42,954 nucleotides of DNA, taken from Gracilaria caudata. Taxonomy: Eukaryota; Rhodophyta; Florideophyceae; Gracilariales; Gracilariaceae. The translations under genes were made by a program, and so were the position numbers. The stretch covers positions 1-42,954 of the forward strand of contig JASCIV010000123.1 in assembly GCA_030374735.1 (NCBI GenBank), given 5' to 3'. Below the pieces are notes generated by a model. The model saw only the letters and a program-made list of their open reading frames with translations. It was not told the DNA's origin and made no database searches. This document shows, one piece after another, positions 8,059 to 18,385 of the stretch (its first letter is position 1; every line of letters starts with the position of its first letter).

Positions 8059-10381
8059 ATGGAGCATGAGGGTCGAGAGCAAACGCCGACCAACTTCGTC
8101 AGCAAGCTCGACGTAATGCATTCTAGGCAAATCAACCGCATTACGGGTCTTAATCTTTTTACGTGGTCGCTGAGCGTCACGGACATGATTGTGAGCACCA
8201 TCTTATTCAAAACCGTCTTCTTAGAGACCAAAACGCTTGCTCTTTCTGATGGTCGTCGTGTGAAAATTAGGGCTATCGATCACATCTTGAGTATAGGCAT
8301 ATTTGAACTGGTCTTGACCATTCTATGCTTCATTCTGATCGTCATGCTTGCCATTCTCTACACACAGCGCGTTATCCGTAACAAACGCTCACCGTTTGTC
8401 CAAGAGCAAGTTTGGGTCATAATGCTGCTCATAGCATCCGCATGTTATATGAATCCGTTCGTCCCTCTTTGGCTCCTGCATGACGCCTACATCGTTAAGG
8501 CTGATGTGCTTAACATGGAGGACACACCGCATGCATGGTTCAACAAAAAATGGCTCTTCCCTGTTTTGTATATAGCGTGGTGTCTTCGAAGTTTCGGCTT
8601 CAACCTGACCTCCATCTTCTTCCTTTGGGCCACCGCTCATACATACGGCTTACTTGAGCGCCCAACCACAAGGCACGAGCGCATGAAATTCTACGTTCCT
8701 AAGATAATCCTCATCTCTTTTTATCAGATCGTCCGGTTTGTCTGCTACTCCCCAGGAAGAATGGCATTATCACACTTCCCTTTCGCCAGTCTTGTTGCCA
8801 TGTGTGTTCACTTCTCAACCCTTCGACAGTGGCATTATGGTTCAGTCACTATCATCGTCGTATTAACTGCATTTGAGGTATTCTTCATCGTCGCAATAGC
8901 GCGTCAGGTGCGTGTTACGTGGAAACGGCTTGCTGGTATGGACTACCTCCGATATTGCTCCAAGCAGATCGGATTCCGCTTCTTTGTTGCGCACAACCTT
9001 ATGTATTACTCTATCATGACCATTTCCGAAATCCTCAACCCGTTGTTAGTTCCAAGATACTTGCAAATGAAGTAAGTTCTGGTTTAGCTCTTTTCGGCTG
9101 CATATGTTCCCTAGTTTTTACGGGAAGGCGTTCGTTCACCTCATGCTACTGGCAAACCTGACAATCACCGCATTCGTAAACCTACCCCCGGACTCGATTG
9201 GCTTACGCGGATGGTTCCGTGGTTCTAACGATGAGGAAATGGTACAACAGGTCATTGAAGCTAAGCCCCTTAGACTTGAACCGTACGAGCTGCCTTCGCA
9301 ATTTAACAATATGGAAACACAAGTTCACGCCAACTTGGTTGTCTTCGAAACCCATGTGTCGTTGTTCAACTTTGCATGGAGCGTATACGAGTGGAACACG
9401 AAGAAGCATGGTCGGACAAAAACTACTCGGAGCAGGTTTCGCTTCAAAATCGATCACCATATCAAGAATGACCGCACAGACACCAACTTGATCATGGTTA
9501 GTGGAGGCGATAGAATCATATTAGCGTTCCGAGGAACTAGTTCCACAGAAAACATACGAACCGACATTCAAATGGTCACTCGGTCGCTGTCAGAAAAGCT
9601 CCCAACATTCCCGCCCGCTACGCACAATCCAAACGACTGGCGACACGCTCGTGTTCTCAAGGGCTTCATCGATGCGTACTCAACGGTGAGCAAGGAGGTG
9701 GTGACCTCGGTCAAGGAATTGCTGGAGGATGAACAGCGTCCGGTTTTAATCACTGGACACAGCCTTGGCGCGGCACTAGCCACTCTGTGCAGCTTGGATC
9801 TTCGAGTGAGTTTGGGGCTTCCGCCGTCGCAGATCATCGTATCAACGTTTGGATCGCCACGATTTGACAATGCGTCGTTCCGTGCATTGTACGATGGGCT
9901 GGTTCCGATTCACTGGCGATTTGCCATAGAGAACGATATCGTGACCAAACTGCCTAAGATGGGGTACAGCCATGTCGGGAAGCAAGTGTTGATTGATGCT
10001 CGCGGTAACATTTTCCTTGATCCGAACTCACTGGAGATGTTGCTCTGGTCGGGTGGAGTGGCGAGTATCGCGTACCACAAGAAACCGGCTTATTTGCTAG
10101 GAATGCGGGCGTTTTGCCGAAAGTACCTCAGGGGCAGTTTTGAACCGGAGTTCTGGGACTTTGCAGTCGATGAAACGGATTTGCGGCTGTGGGAAGATAG
10201 GACATATATAAAGCTGGCTGTGCAACAACTAGAGGCGATGGAGGATCGCGAAGTGAGTAGTTGGCAGTCGTTTGGAACTGCGGGAATAAGCCCCCACATC
10301 CGTGGGGATGCCATTACGGAGACTATCACCCCAACGTCTGTCAGAACGCCGAGTTCCTTTTTCACGAGTTCTCTTACCTGA
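8059..10381 (+). CDS. Multi-pass membrane protein fused to a class 3 lipase (one 43-nt intron)
   Basis: Two ORFs in different frames join through an intron at 9072-9114 (GTAAGT...CTAG), giving 759 residues. The first part has about seven or eight hydrophobic segments, starting near GLNLFTWSLSVTDMIVS. It loosely recalls Wntless/TMEM181-type seven-helix membrane domains, an uncertain assignment. The second part is a class 3 alpha/beta-hydrolase with RIILAFRGTSS, the nucleophile elbow GHSLGAALA (Ser554), a candidate Asp in ENDIVTKLP and His in YSHVG. It probably hydrolyses glycerolipids at a membrane, in a plan comparable to diacylglycerol lipases. The ATG at 8059 has a good context (GGACCATGG). 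The frame is open upstream to an ATG at 7831, but that extension looks non-coding. Confidence 0.85.
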
Positions 10382-11136
10382 AAACATTTTGTCATGAGTT
10401 CTGTTGGCTACAACAAGAGGTTATAAAGCGTGTGCGATAGGGTAGTGTTTTATCTTAAGCCTTGAGCCGTAAAACGAAACTGATTAGATCCTGAGAGAGG
10501 AGCATTCTTTCTCCTATACCAGGGGTCTCTAGAGGTTGAATGAGGAGGGATAAGGAAGGAAGAAGGCGATAAGCGTCGCCAGCGAAACGCTCGCGTTCGA
10601 ATACACCTAAGGAATAACCCAATACTTTCTTGTTGTTGCCCAGTGCGTGTAGCGCAGCTATTGATTTGCAGTGCGGCTGTGTTAGCCCCCGCGTGGCGTG
10701 TAATTGACATCTGCGCCTCATAAATAAGAGAGTTGATAGATGAGTCGTTGATTGCGCAAATTAGGCGGATGGATGAGAACGGTAGACTGATGACTGAAGC
10801 GCAACGCACAGATGCACGCTTCCATTCGTACAACGGTACTGCAGGTTATGAAGTATAGTGTTGGCGTGAACAAGTTGAAACAAATTGTGGAAATGTGTTT
10901 TCATTTACAGGAACTTATGATTAAGTCGAGGTTCTCTATGATGTAACAGAGAAAGAGTAGTTGAACTACATGTTCGGTGTAGAATGGGTGTTAAGGCTGT
11001 GCAAAGCGGATTCACATGACCACACTGTCTCTACCTCATGACAAGAACTCCGAGAAGTACAATCTTGGAAATCCAAACACCACAGTTCGGTTTCAAAAAA
11101 ATGACGACCGCACTCGGCAAACGAGAAAAAGAAAAA
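10382..11136. other. Intergenic region between convergent lipase and LURP-one-related genes
   Basis: Both flanking genes end here. On the minus strand, two overlapping frames within 10450-10833 look partly coding, for example LGNNKKVLGYSLGVFERE. Neither stays convincing over its length, so I do not call a gene. Nothing else is supportable. Confidence 0.4.
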
Positions 11137-11733
11137 CTAGGCATCAGCATGGGCTGAAGTGTCGGAGACATGATTGATACTTGTTATGAGAAGCAGTAAT
11201 AGGGGTACGTTGAGATCAGCAGCGACTTGCACAGTACAAGAAGAGGGCTCAGCCCATTTGACAAGTTGCTCAACCTTTGCCAGAACACGACCACTTTCAG
11301 ACTCGGTAAGCTCGTAATCCAAAGCCCCACACACCTCAATAAATGGCTTGCCATAAAATCCATCACCGTTAAAGACCTGAATGAAGTTGAACAAATGACC
11401 TCTTTGACGAGTAGAGACTACAATATTTTGGGTGCGAGCGTCACGTATTCTGATTGTGTTATCGGAATGACTGAATATGGCCCGATACACCTCCTCACCG
11501 TTCTTGTCCATCACCTTGAAACCGTCGTGACATCGAAGAATTCGGTACAATTCGTGCTCTTCATCAGTCTGTTCAACATGGAAGATCTCTTTTGCATGGG
11601 TGTGTTTGTTGTGCTTCATGTGAAACTGGGTGGGATGACTGAAGACAAACTGGGCAGGGGCTTGATGCTTGTGGTGATGATGATGAGGAACATGCAAATG
11701 AGGAAGGGCATGGCGCAAGCTATGGCCCAACAT
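11137..11733 (-). CDS. LURP-one-related (tubby-C-terminal-like) protein
   Basis: A 198-residue intronless protein. The first 45 residues are His-rich, including a run of five His near residue 20, and are probably disordered. From about residue 48 it follows the LURP-one-related/scramblase-like beta-barrel pattern: EIFHVEQ, then YRILRCHDGFKVMDKNGEEVY, then IRIRDARTQNIVVSTRQRG, FNFIQVFNGDGFYGKPFIEV, and a hydrophobic C-terminal helix LNVPLLLLLITSINHV. Plant members act in pathogen responses but their biochemistry is mostly unknown; some members bind phosphoinositides or DNA. The start ATG at 11733 has a TATA-like box 118 bp upstream. The poly-His stretch could bind metal, which is inference only. 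Confidence 0.75.
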   Translation of the reverse strand: MLGHSLRHALPHLHVPHHHHHKHQAPAQFVFSHPTQFHMKHNKHTHAKEIFHVEQTDEEHELYRILRCHDGFKVMDKNGEEVYRAIFSHSDNTIRIRDARTQNIVVSTRQRGHLFNFIQVFNGDGFYGKPFIEVCGALDYELTESESGRVLAKVEQLVKWAEPSSCTVQVAADLNVPLLLLLITSINHVSDTSAHADA

Positions 11734-11850
11734 GTTGAAGACGTAGGTAACACAGGAGATACGGTGGAGATCTAGAAGCGGATGTGGACGCGGACGCGGA
11801 CGGGCAGGACGGAGTGTGAGACATGTTGGGGAGGAAATGGGGCTGCGTTC

Positions 11851-11858
11851 CTTTTATG
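11851..11858 (-). promoter_or_regulatory. TATA-like box of the LURP-one-related gene
   Basis: CATAAAAG on the minus strand stands 118 bp upstream of the start codon, the same spacing as at the PPDK gene and the secreted repeat-protein gene. Confidence 0.5.
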
Positions 11859-12830
11859 GGCGAGTCGGCAGTGGAGAGATGAAACGGTAGGAAAGAAATG
11901 TTGTGCGAGCTTGCGTGAGAGGAAGCAGAAATGTGAAAGTTTTGTAGCACTGGGGGATTGTGCTGTTGAAATCATTGCTGTTGCTGCCATATGGTAGAAA
12001 CCAACAGTTGACATTACAAAGGTACTTCTGTACCAAAGGTACCAATACGAGTCACTCTCGACTCGAGAGACGCGAGCGTTGCTGCGCAAGGACCGGGCGC
12101 GAAAATGATTGCGACGCTTGTGTTGGCGAGACGTTTGGGTTGGCTCGACGCTTGAGTTGGCGCTGGCTGCTGAGGCGGAAGCGGTGCATCGCATTGCCAA
12201 TGACACGTCAGCATGAATGTGCGTTGGACAGCACCCATTTCGGAGGGAGATTGTATGCTGATGGCTGGCTTCACGAGCGTGTTAGATGACGCCATTGCTC
12301 TCGCCCTTGGCGGAAAAAGCTTTTATAATCGCTGACAAGGCGTGTCGTTTTTCGCGGCGAAGGCGCTGCTTGGCAGCGTCGTTCGCAAGCAACAAGGCGA
12401 GCTGAGGCGCACCGTACAGCAGACCGCATGGCAAGCGATGTGCTTTTCGGCGATGGCGGAGAAACCGCAATTCTGGTTGTCACAAATTGTGCGTTGCAAC
12501 CAAACGCTGGACTCCCATTTCAATTGCAAATTAATTACAGAAGGCTAAACGCGCACAATTACAGTCTGTTGTGATTCACCAGTGGTGAGCTGTTTTAGCT
12601 TTGCTACACGCGCCACGCGCACCATCGCGATGTTGGTGATGACGCAGAAAGCATCAGATCAAGATCATCGTGATGATGAATCCAAAGCTCGGATTCACCC
12701 TCAGCGCTGGGAACTGGCCGCGCTGTTGCAGTTGTACTTAGGGTTAGGACGGTTAACGAGTCTCAGTTGCCGATCGCTGTATGACGCCCGCCATGACGTA
12801 ATGGCACCTGCACGTGTAGTAAATTGTTCT
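11859..12830. other. Intergenic region upstream of the LURP-one-related gene
   Basis: No confident gene. Several short ORFs on both strands overlap each other. One minus-strand frame (about 12282-12400) ends in a helical, basic stretch, but it is too short to call. Three GGTAC/GTACC words lie close together near 12021-12044. Confidence 0.4.
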
Positions 12831-13832
12831 TTAAACGCACATTTCGGATTCGGACGTCTCCGCCAGCCATCGTACCATGGCGTCTGCCACATATGCACCC
12901 ATATCCTCTTGAATGAAGTGGTTTGCTTCTGGATACAACGCGTGTGGTTGTCCGTTCGTTCCAGGAATCAACTGTCTGAAATCATCGAAGAACCTCTTGG
13001 TCAGAATGGGGTCCGCAGTTCCCCATTGTAGCAACACGGGGCGTGTCCAAGACTTGAGCTGTTCGCGCACGCGCAAAAATCGGGCGATCCCCACTTGGTC
13101 CGGAGTGAGAGGCACGATCACAGGGAACTGACGCGCACCTGCCAGATACAGTTCGCTTGGAAACGGTGCGTTGTACGCGGCGATTTCCGCTTTGGATAGG
13201 TTGCGGGAGGTGAAGTCTTGAATGATCATACCAGAGTCAAATGGATCGACCACTTGAGATTGAGTTCGCCAAATGTCAAAGTTGGGAATACCGCTTCCGT
13301 CTGGTAGCACTGTGTTGGCTAGCACAAGTCGATCAAATTGTGACGCATCTTCTGCGGCAATAGTCAAACCAATGAGTCCACCCCAGTCTTGCAAAAATGC
13401 ATGCACACCACGTACATTAATCACGCGAAGAAACTGTTTCATCCATGCTACGTGCGAGTCGTAGCTGTATGCAGAGCGGTTTACAGGTTTGTCGGAGCGT
13501 CCAAAGCCGATGTAGTCAGGGGCGATTACACGATAGCCTGCGCGAACCAGTATGGGGATCATGGAACGGTACAAATACGCCCAGTCTGGCTCGCCGTGTA
13601 GCAAAAGAATGGTTCCATGCGTGGCGTATCCGGCGTCTGTGTACGCCATGCGGAGGCCGGATACCGTCACATAGCGAGTGGTGGTGACGAAATCTGTGAT
13701 GTTCTCAAAGCGCGACAGTGGGGTGCGGACAAAACGAACGCCGTTGGGCGCGGTACGGATCTCATCTTGAGAGCAGACGACCAGAGGAAACAGGAACGGG
13801 AGGGATAGAAGAAGCAGACGTATTCCAACCAT
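12831..13832 (-). CDS. Secreted haloalkane-dehalogenase-like alpha/beta hydrolase
   Basis: A 333-residue protein with a signal peptide (IRLLLLSLPFLFPLVVC, about residues 4-20) and a complete alpha/beta-hydrolase fold. Diagnostic motifs are the oxyanion-hole segment HGEPDWAYLYR (from residue 79), DYIGFGRSDKP, nucleophile Asp149 in LQDWGG, acid Asp274 in GTADP and His305 in EANHF. An Asp nucleophile followed by Trp, plus HGEP, matches the haloalkane dehalogenase (DhlA-like) branch, which is related to epoxide hydrolases. The second halide-binding residue cannot be assigned by eye, so the substrate (haloalkane, epoxide or other) is open. Secretion suggests action outside the cell or in the endomembrane system. 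The family is mainly bacterial, so horizontal acquisition is plausible. The gene is intronless. Confidence 0.85.
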   Translation of the reverse strand: MVGIRLLLLSLPFLFPLVVCSQDEIRTAPNGVRFVRTPLSRFENITDFVTTTRYVTVSGLRMAYTDAGYATHGTILLLHGEPDWAYLYRSMIPILVRAGYRVIAPDYIGFGRSDKPVNRSAYSYDSHVAWMKQFLRVINVRGVHAFLQDWGGLIGLTIAAEDASQFDRLVLANTVLPDGSGIPNFDIWRTQSQVVDPFDSGMIIQDFTSRNLSKAEIAAYNAPFPSELYLAGARQFPVIVPLTPDQVGIARFLRVREQLKSWTRPVLLQWGTADPILTKRFFDDFRQLIPGTNGQPHALYPEANHFIQEDMGAYVADAMVRWLAETSESEMCV

Positions 13833-14816
13833 TGTGAGTGCGAAAAGTTAGGGGGCGGTGTGACTGAGGATGGGAGGGAAGTACAGGGGAAGGTGCTCTG
13901 CGTGCCTGGCAGAGCACCGCAGCCGATTTTATGTACATGACGGCCACGGTGCATGGTTTTGAAAACAAAGGGCGTAGGTTGACTTCATTGATGAGGAGTA
14001 GACGCATGGAACGGCGAACGAATCTACCCTTCGTACAAGGAAGACCACGTAACGCGAAGGCGCGTGGTTTTCTCTATTCGAATGACAGTTGCGAGACGAG
14101 CTGTCAACGCATCTTAGATGCTCTCTTTCGATACGCGATACGGAACGGGCCGCTCAGAGCAGCTGCGTTGGAGTGACGATGAATCAAACGCTGGTCGCGC
14201 ACGCTCTTTGGAGCTCGCGGCTGGTCCTATTGCCGCCCGCCATGTGGTGTTCGGCGCCACTTCGGAATCACCCGAACTTACGTCACTTTAAACGGGTTTT
14301 GGAAACTCGGTGCGACGGTTTACAACCTTGTAGAGGCAAGTCTTTACCGCTTGCGGCCGTGTACCGTCGTACAGCGCGCGGTAGACAGAGAGCCGCACAT
14401 CGCATCATCGTGACGGGTAGACGCGGTGGTGAGATTGGCCCCTGTAAGTCTCCGAGTCTCGGAAAACGGCAGGCGATCAAAATGTGAGCGTCTTTCGCGC
14501 CGCGAGTGGCGCGCGGTCACCGAGTACCACACGTGCGCCACGCGCACACGTCGCAGAGAGGCGAGTATTGATGTCCCTCCGAACTGTAAACAGGCTGCGG
14601 GCGCATCGGTGGACAGTGAAACGAGTTCGCTCTCCGCTTCCAAGTCACGTGTGAAAGGCTACGTCAGGCGTTGCGCACCGCTTGTTCTCTCGCCACCACC
14701 GACGGTAGCGGCGTATGTGCGCCAGCCTGGCGAATGGAACGATTCGCTTTGAGGAATCCGAAACAACTCTAAACGATATCGGCTAGACGCAATGCACTTG
14801 TCTTCGCCTCATGTAA

Positions 14817-14830
14817 GGTAGAACGCTACC
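14817..14830. repeat. Short inverted repeat GGTAG-4-CTACC
   Basis: Two 5-bp arms (GGTAG and CTACC) flank a 4-base loop. The words match the inner palindrome at 14905-14922, suggesting related units. Confidence 0.6.
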
Positions 14831-14890
14831 GCCCTCCGTCACATCCACCCCCGGAATGTCACCGAATGTTCCACCAAGCAGCTCCGCTAA

Positions 14891-14942
14891 TACGAAGGTA
14901 CGACGGTAGCGTTAACGCTACCCTTCGAAGGGTACCTTCGTA
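14891..14942. repeat. Nested palindrome cluster
   Basis: A perfect 18-bp palindrome GGTAGCGTTAACGCTACC (14905-14922) and a 12-bp palindrome CCCTTCGAAGGG (14921-14932) lie between perfect 10-bp inverted arms. The arms are TACGAAGGTA at 14891-14900 and its complement at 14933-14942. The arm sequence occurs again at 15018-15027. A diverged relative of the inner unit (GGTAGCGAACGCTATCC) is at 17373-17389. No gene, terminator or mobile-element terminal repeat explains it. Confidence 0.85.
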
Positions 14943-15704
14943 GCTCCCAGCGCCGTGGGACAGGATTCAGATCGGCGCACCTTTTAATTCGTTGTCTTAC
15001 ACCCCTCATCAACAAACTACGAAGGTATCGTTCACCGTACCCAACGTTCCACCGCCGCCTGCTTGCTTTGCTGAGAAACACCAGGCCACTCGTCTTTCAC
15101 TCCCGTGACCCCCTTTTCTGTCTCACAATCAGTTCTACAGTATTTGCTGCGGTAGCTTCACAGCCGCACGAGAGAATGCTTCGCGATTTGTGAATCGGCG
15201 CAAGGTTTGTTGCGAGACTGATCCACGTTTGCGTCACTCTCGTTTGTGGGCTGTGGCCGTCGTCTGTTGCCACGAACTTCTCCTATCCCTTCCATTCGTC
15301 ACGTGTGTGTCGTCCTTTGCGTGTAGCGTTCCGTTGTACCGATACTGCGACTCCCCCGTAAGAGGGTTACCCTATGTAACATTATCTGCATTTGCTTTTA
15401 ACCGTGACCGCTAGTTGGTGCTCTAGCGGCAATCTCCGCTGCAAGTGATAGTTTGAAACACTATCCCGTTTGTGTATTCAACCTTACTTCGCGCATGATT
15501 CACTGTCAACAACAAACGAGATCCTGCTACAAGTATGTATGTCTTGTCAAAGGAGCAGAGTTGGCTCCTTGGCTCTGTTACACAACGAGTAATGTCATTA
15601 CTTAAGTACCTCCATCTCACGCTCCCGAGTCTGCACCCGCGATGAGATGCAGCCCGCAATTACATGTCAACAGACTGCTCACTTGTTCATAACACTCTTC
15701 GCGC

Positions 15705-17135
15705 ATGTATCGTATCGGTGCTTTGGCCCTTCTCATAGCGCTTGTCCTGAACGTTTCGTTGGCTGCCAACCCTGTTTCCACTCCCATCATTTACGGTGGA
15801 CTCAATGTTCACACCAGGAAGTTTGCAAAAATACCGGACTTCAATGGCGAGCCAGCCAAGATTGTCTGTATCGTTCCGCACGCTAATCATGTTTATGTGT
15901 GCACGCTTCATGCCATTTACAAGATCAACTTGCGAGGTGTTGTTTCTCTTTATTTGGATGTTGCTTACGCAATCTCGGCCAGCACAGATAGGTTTCTTAA
16001 CTTCTTCAACAAAATGCATGGCGGCGTAAGAAGCATTGCTTTTCATCCCAACTTCTTTCAAAATGGAAGGATATACATTGCCGCCATGGAATCAAGGCCA
16101 AAGAATCCACGCAGCTTCTATTACTTGTCTGACGCTCCGAATCCAATTAAAGCCGATAGTGTGCTCTTGGAATTCATTCACGATTTCAAAACTGGTGTCC
16201 CCAATGTTCGCACATATCGAAATGTGTTTCGCGTCGGAATGCCCGTATTCGACCATCCAATCAAGCAAATTGCGTTCTTCGGCCAGTTCCTTTATATTGC
16301 CCACGGTGATGGTTCGTTTCAATCCGCAACTGCTGGTGGGGGCCAGAGGAAGGATGCTCTCGGTAAAATACTCAGGATAAATCCACTTCGACAGGGCATA
16401 CGTCCGTTTACGGTGCCCGCTGATAACCCTTTCATTAAAAATCCTAACATGATCAACGAGGTGTACGCCTTAGGGTTCCGGAATCCACACACCATCTGCT
16501 TTGGAGGAGACGGAACGCTATACGTAGCTGACGCTGGTCGTGATAACATTGAAGAAATTAATCTGGTCAAGGCCGGCGGTAACTACGGATGGTCAAAACG
16601 TGAAGGAACATTCGTTCACAAGAGCGCCGGTGGGCTTCAGACTGGTGTATCACCACTTCCTGCCGATGATGCAAAGTTCAACTACATTTATCCAGCTGCA
16701 CAAGTGGGTCACGATGGACGCGTTGGCGCTGGCTTCATCGGTCAAGCGGTTGCCGGGGGATGTCCAGTGGAAAACGGATCTCCCATGGGGGGCAACTATT
16801 ACTACACTGATTTCCCCAAGACAGGAAAACTGTTCTTTTCTAAGATCGTTGAACTCCGCAATGCCAGAACTACTGGGGCTCCCTGGCAACTCTGGCAAGC
16901 TCGTACGAGACGGGCCACAATATACTATGAGCACGATGGTTTCATTTCGACCCCACCTTTGCGATTCAACACGCTTGGAGACGTGGTCAAGCATGACGGT
17001 GAACAAGATAGTAAGGGAAGAGTAGATATCAGATTGGGAAGGGGTCCGAATGGAGTACTTTATTGGTCGAGTAAGAGCAGTGGGCGTGTGTATGTGTTTA
17101 CCTCCTCTATGCTGGGGGGTCCAGGCGGCCCGTGA
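15705..17135 (+). CDS. Secreted glucose/sorbosone dehydrogenase-like beta-propeller protein
   Basis: A 476-residue protein with a signal peptide (IGALALLIALVLNVSLA, residues 4-20) followed by a six-bladed propeller of the PQQ-linked soluble glucose dehydrogenase family, which also covers HHIP-like proteins. Family marks include GGVRSIAFHPNFFQNGRIYI, DALGKILRINP, ALGFRNPHTICF and DGTLYVADAGRDNIEEINLV, then GGNYGW. PQQ enzymes of this type oxidise aldose sugars, but eukaryotic members often lack demonstrated activity, so the reaction is not certain. It would act in the secretory pathway or outside the cell. The C-terminus ends in a short Gly/Pro tail. The ATG is the first in frame, gives the signal peptide, and the gene is intronless. 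Confidence 0.85.
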   Translation: MYRIGALALLIALVLNVSLAANPVSTPIIYGGLNVHTRKFAKIPDFNGEPAKIVCIVPHANHVYVCTLHAIYKINLRGVVSLYLDVAYAISASTDRFLNFFNKMHGGVRSIAFHPNFFQNGRIYIAAMESRPKNPRSFYYLSDAPNPIKADSVLLEFIHDFKTGVPNVRTYRNVFRVGMPVFDHPIKQIAFFGQFLYIAHGDGSFQSATAGGGQRKDALGKILRINPLRQGIRPFTVPADNPFIKNPNMINEVYALGFRNPHTICFGGDGTLYVADAGRDNIEEINLVKAGGNYGWSKREGTFVHKSAGGLQTGVSPLPADDAKFNYIYPAAQVGHDGRVGAGFIGQAVAGGCPVENGSPMGGNYYYTDFPKTGKLFFSKIVELRNARTTGAPWQLWQARTRRATIYYEHDGFISTPPLRFNTLGDVVKHDGEQDSKGRVDIRLGRGPNGVLYWSSKSSGRVYVFTSSMLGGPGGP

Positions 17136-18385
17136 CCTGTCATCGTGAAATGGAGGGTCTCGATGGGCAAACCACAAAGCAGAAATCATTGGTGAGTTCT
17201 CGAGACTGAACTCTACGAGGAATCGCGCCTCGTGCGATAGAAGACGTGACAGTACTTTGAAGCAGAATGGTTTTTCGTCTTGAACTTCAAGAGCTGCCTC
17301 GTTTGTGTTACCAGCCCCCTGTAAAGACGAAATCCTGGGTAAACGTCCATAGCCCTGTAGTACAATCCCAAGGGTAGCGAACGCTATCCTTTTATCCCTC
17401 GATACAGCTAGTGTTGTATCTTATGGGTTGATGGTTCTTCTCAAAGTTGTGAACTTGTGCATCTCGATGGGGCACATCCTTTCTGAGCCTTGGACCGCAA
17501 AGACGCTCGCAAGTCTCGACTGCCCGAACGTGGCGTTGTTCAAAGTTCTACAAAAGATATCAGAACTGTAAACCAACATCGTGTTTTACGAAGCACACTT
17601 ACGTGAGTAGTTGTCTCCATTATCACGTTGAGACAGTAGCGTTGTAGCCGCACGAATGCCGTAACGTTACGGGATACCGAGTTTCAGTAAAGCGAAAGGC
17701 TGTCACAAGAGTGTGAGGATCGTGTCATATTTAGTGCCTTCTCCACTGGTGGACTGCCATTTGTTCCATATAGGAGGAACAACGAAAGATTGGACATCAA
17801 TTTCGACTTCTGCGTTCACTCTCACCGCATTCTTTGTGTTCCACATAATGTTGCAAAGCATGTAATTCCACAAGTCTGCTTATCGAGCCATGTACTAGCA
17901 AGTCATATCCTTTACACCGAATCTTAGGTTTTCGTTTTATATTTGCAATGGCAAGTGTCCTGTTCAAGAAAATCGGTGCGGTTCCTTACGGACTGTGTAC
18001 CAAGGTCCAAACCTTCTTTCAAGCTCCATTAGCTCTGCAATCTTAATCTGTTACACTTGGTGATCGCATACAATGTGTGTGGTCACTGAGAGTAGTGGGA
18101 ACACAGTGCGGTCGCAAGACCAGCCTAACAAGGGCTGGAGCAGCAACTACTAATATTGACAACACCTTCGGAGACTGGCTCGCTTTCCAACCTTCGTCAT
18201 AATGGGATTTCTCTCTTGAACATGGTTAACGATGTTTCAGAGCTCTTATGTAGCATGATCTCGAAAGAAGCGTCTGCCGTCCGCCATAATCTAATCGGCC
18301 ATCATTATCTTAGAGACAAGTCGAACATGATTTCTCACGCATTATCATTACATGAACGCAAGGGAAACTGTAAAGCGAGATATGT
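17136..18385. other. 1.25-kb intergenic region
   Basis: No supportable gene. The only longer ORF (18156-18389, plus) looks random. A diverged copy of the 14.9-kb palindrome unit sits at 17373-17389. A canonical minus-strand donor (GTAAGT) near 17597-17602 can be joined to a short open stretch, but the product is not recognisable. Confidence 0.45.

Larger units (their letters stand above)
13833..15704. other. 1.9-kb intergenic region with palindromes
   Basis: No supportable gene. Plus- and minus-strand ORFs here are Arg/Ser-rich and overlap each other, as chance frames do. The notable content is a set of short palindromes and repeated GGTA/TACC words between 14817 and 15027. The right end is the promoter region of the sugar dehydrogenase-like gene; no clear TATA box is seen. 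Confidence 0.45.

Noticed and set aside
10450..10833. Minus-strand ORF of 127 codons downstream of the lipase
   Set aside because: Coding appearance switches between two frames, with no family match and no intron signal.
14089..14752. Overlapping ORFs of about 100-130 codons in the 13.8-15.7 kb gap
   Set aside because: Arg/Ser-rich, mutually overlapping, with no domains; consistent with chance open frames.
17350..17700. Possible minus-strand two-exon mini-gene using GTAAGT near 17600
   Set aside because: The first exon would encode six residues and the product is unrecognisable; a chance donor is as likely.
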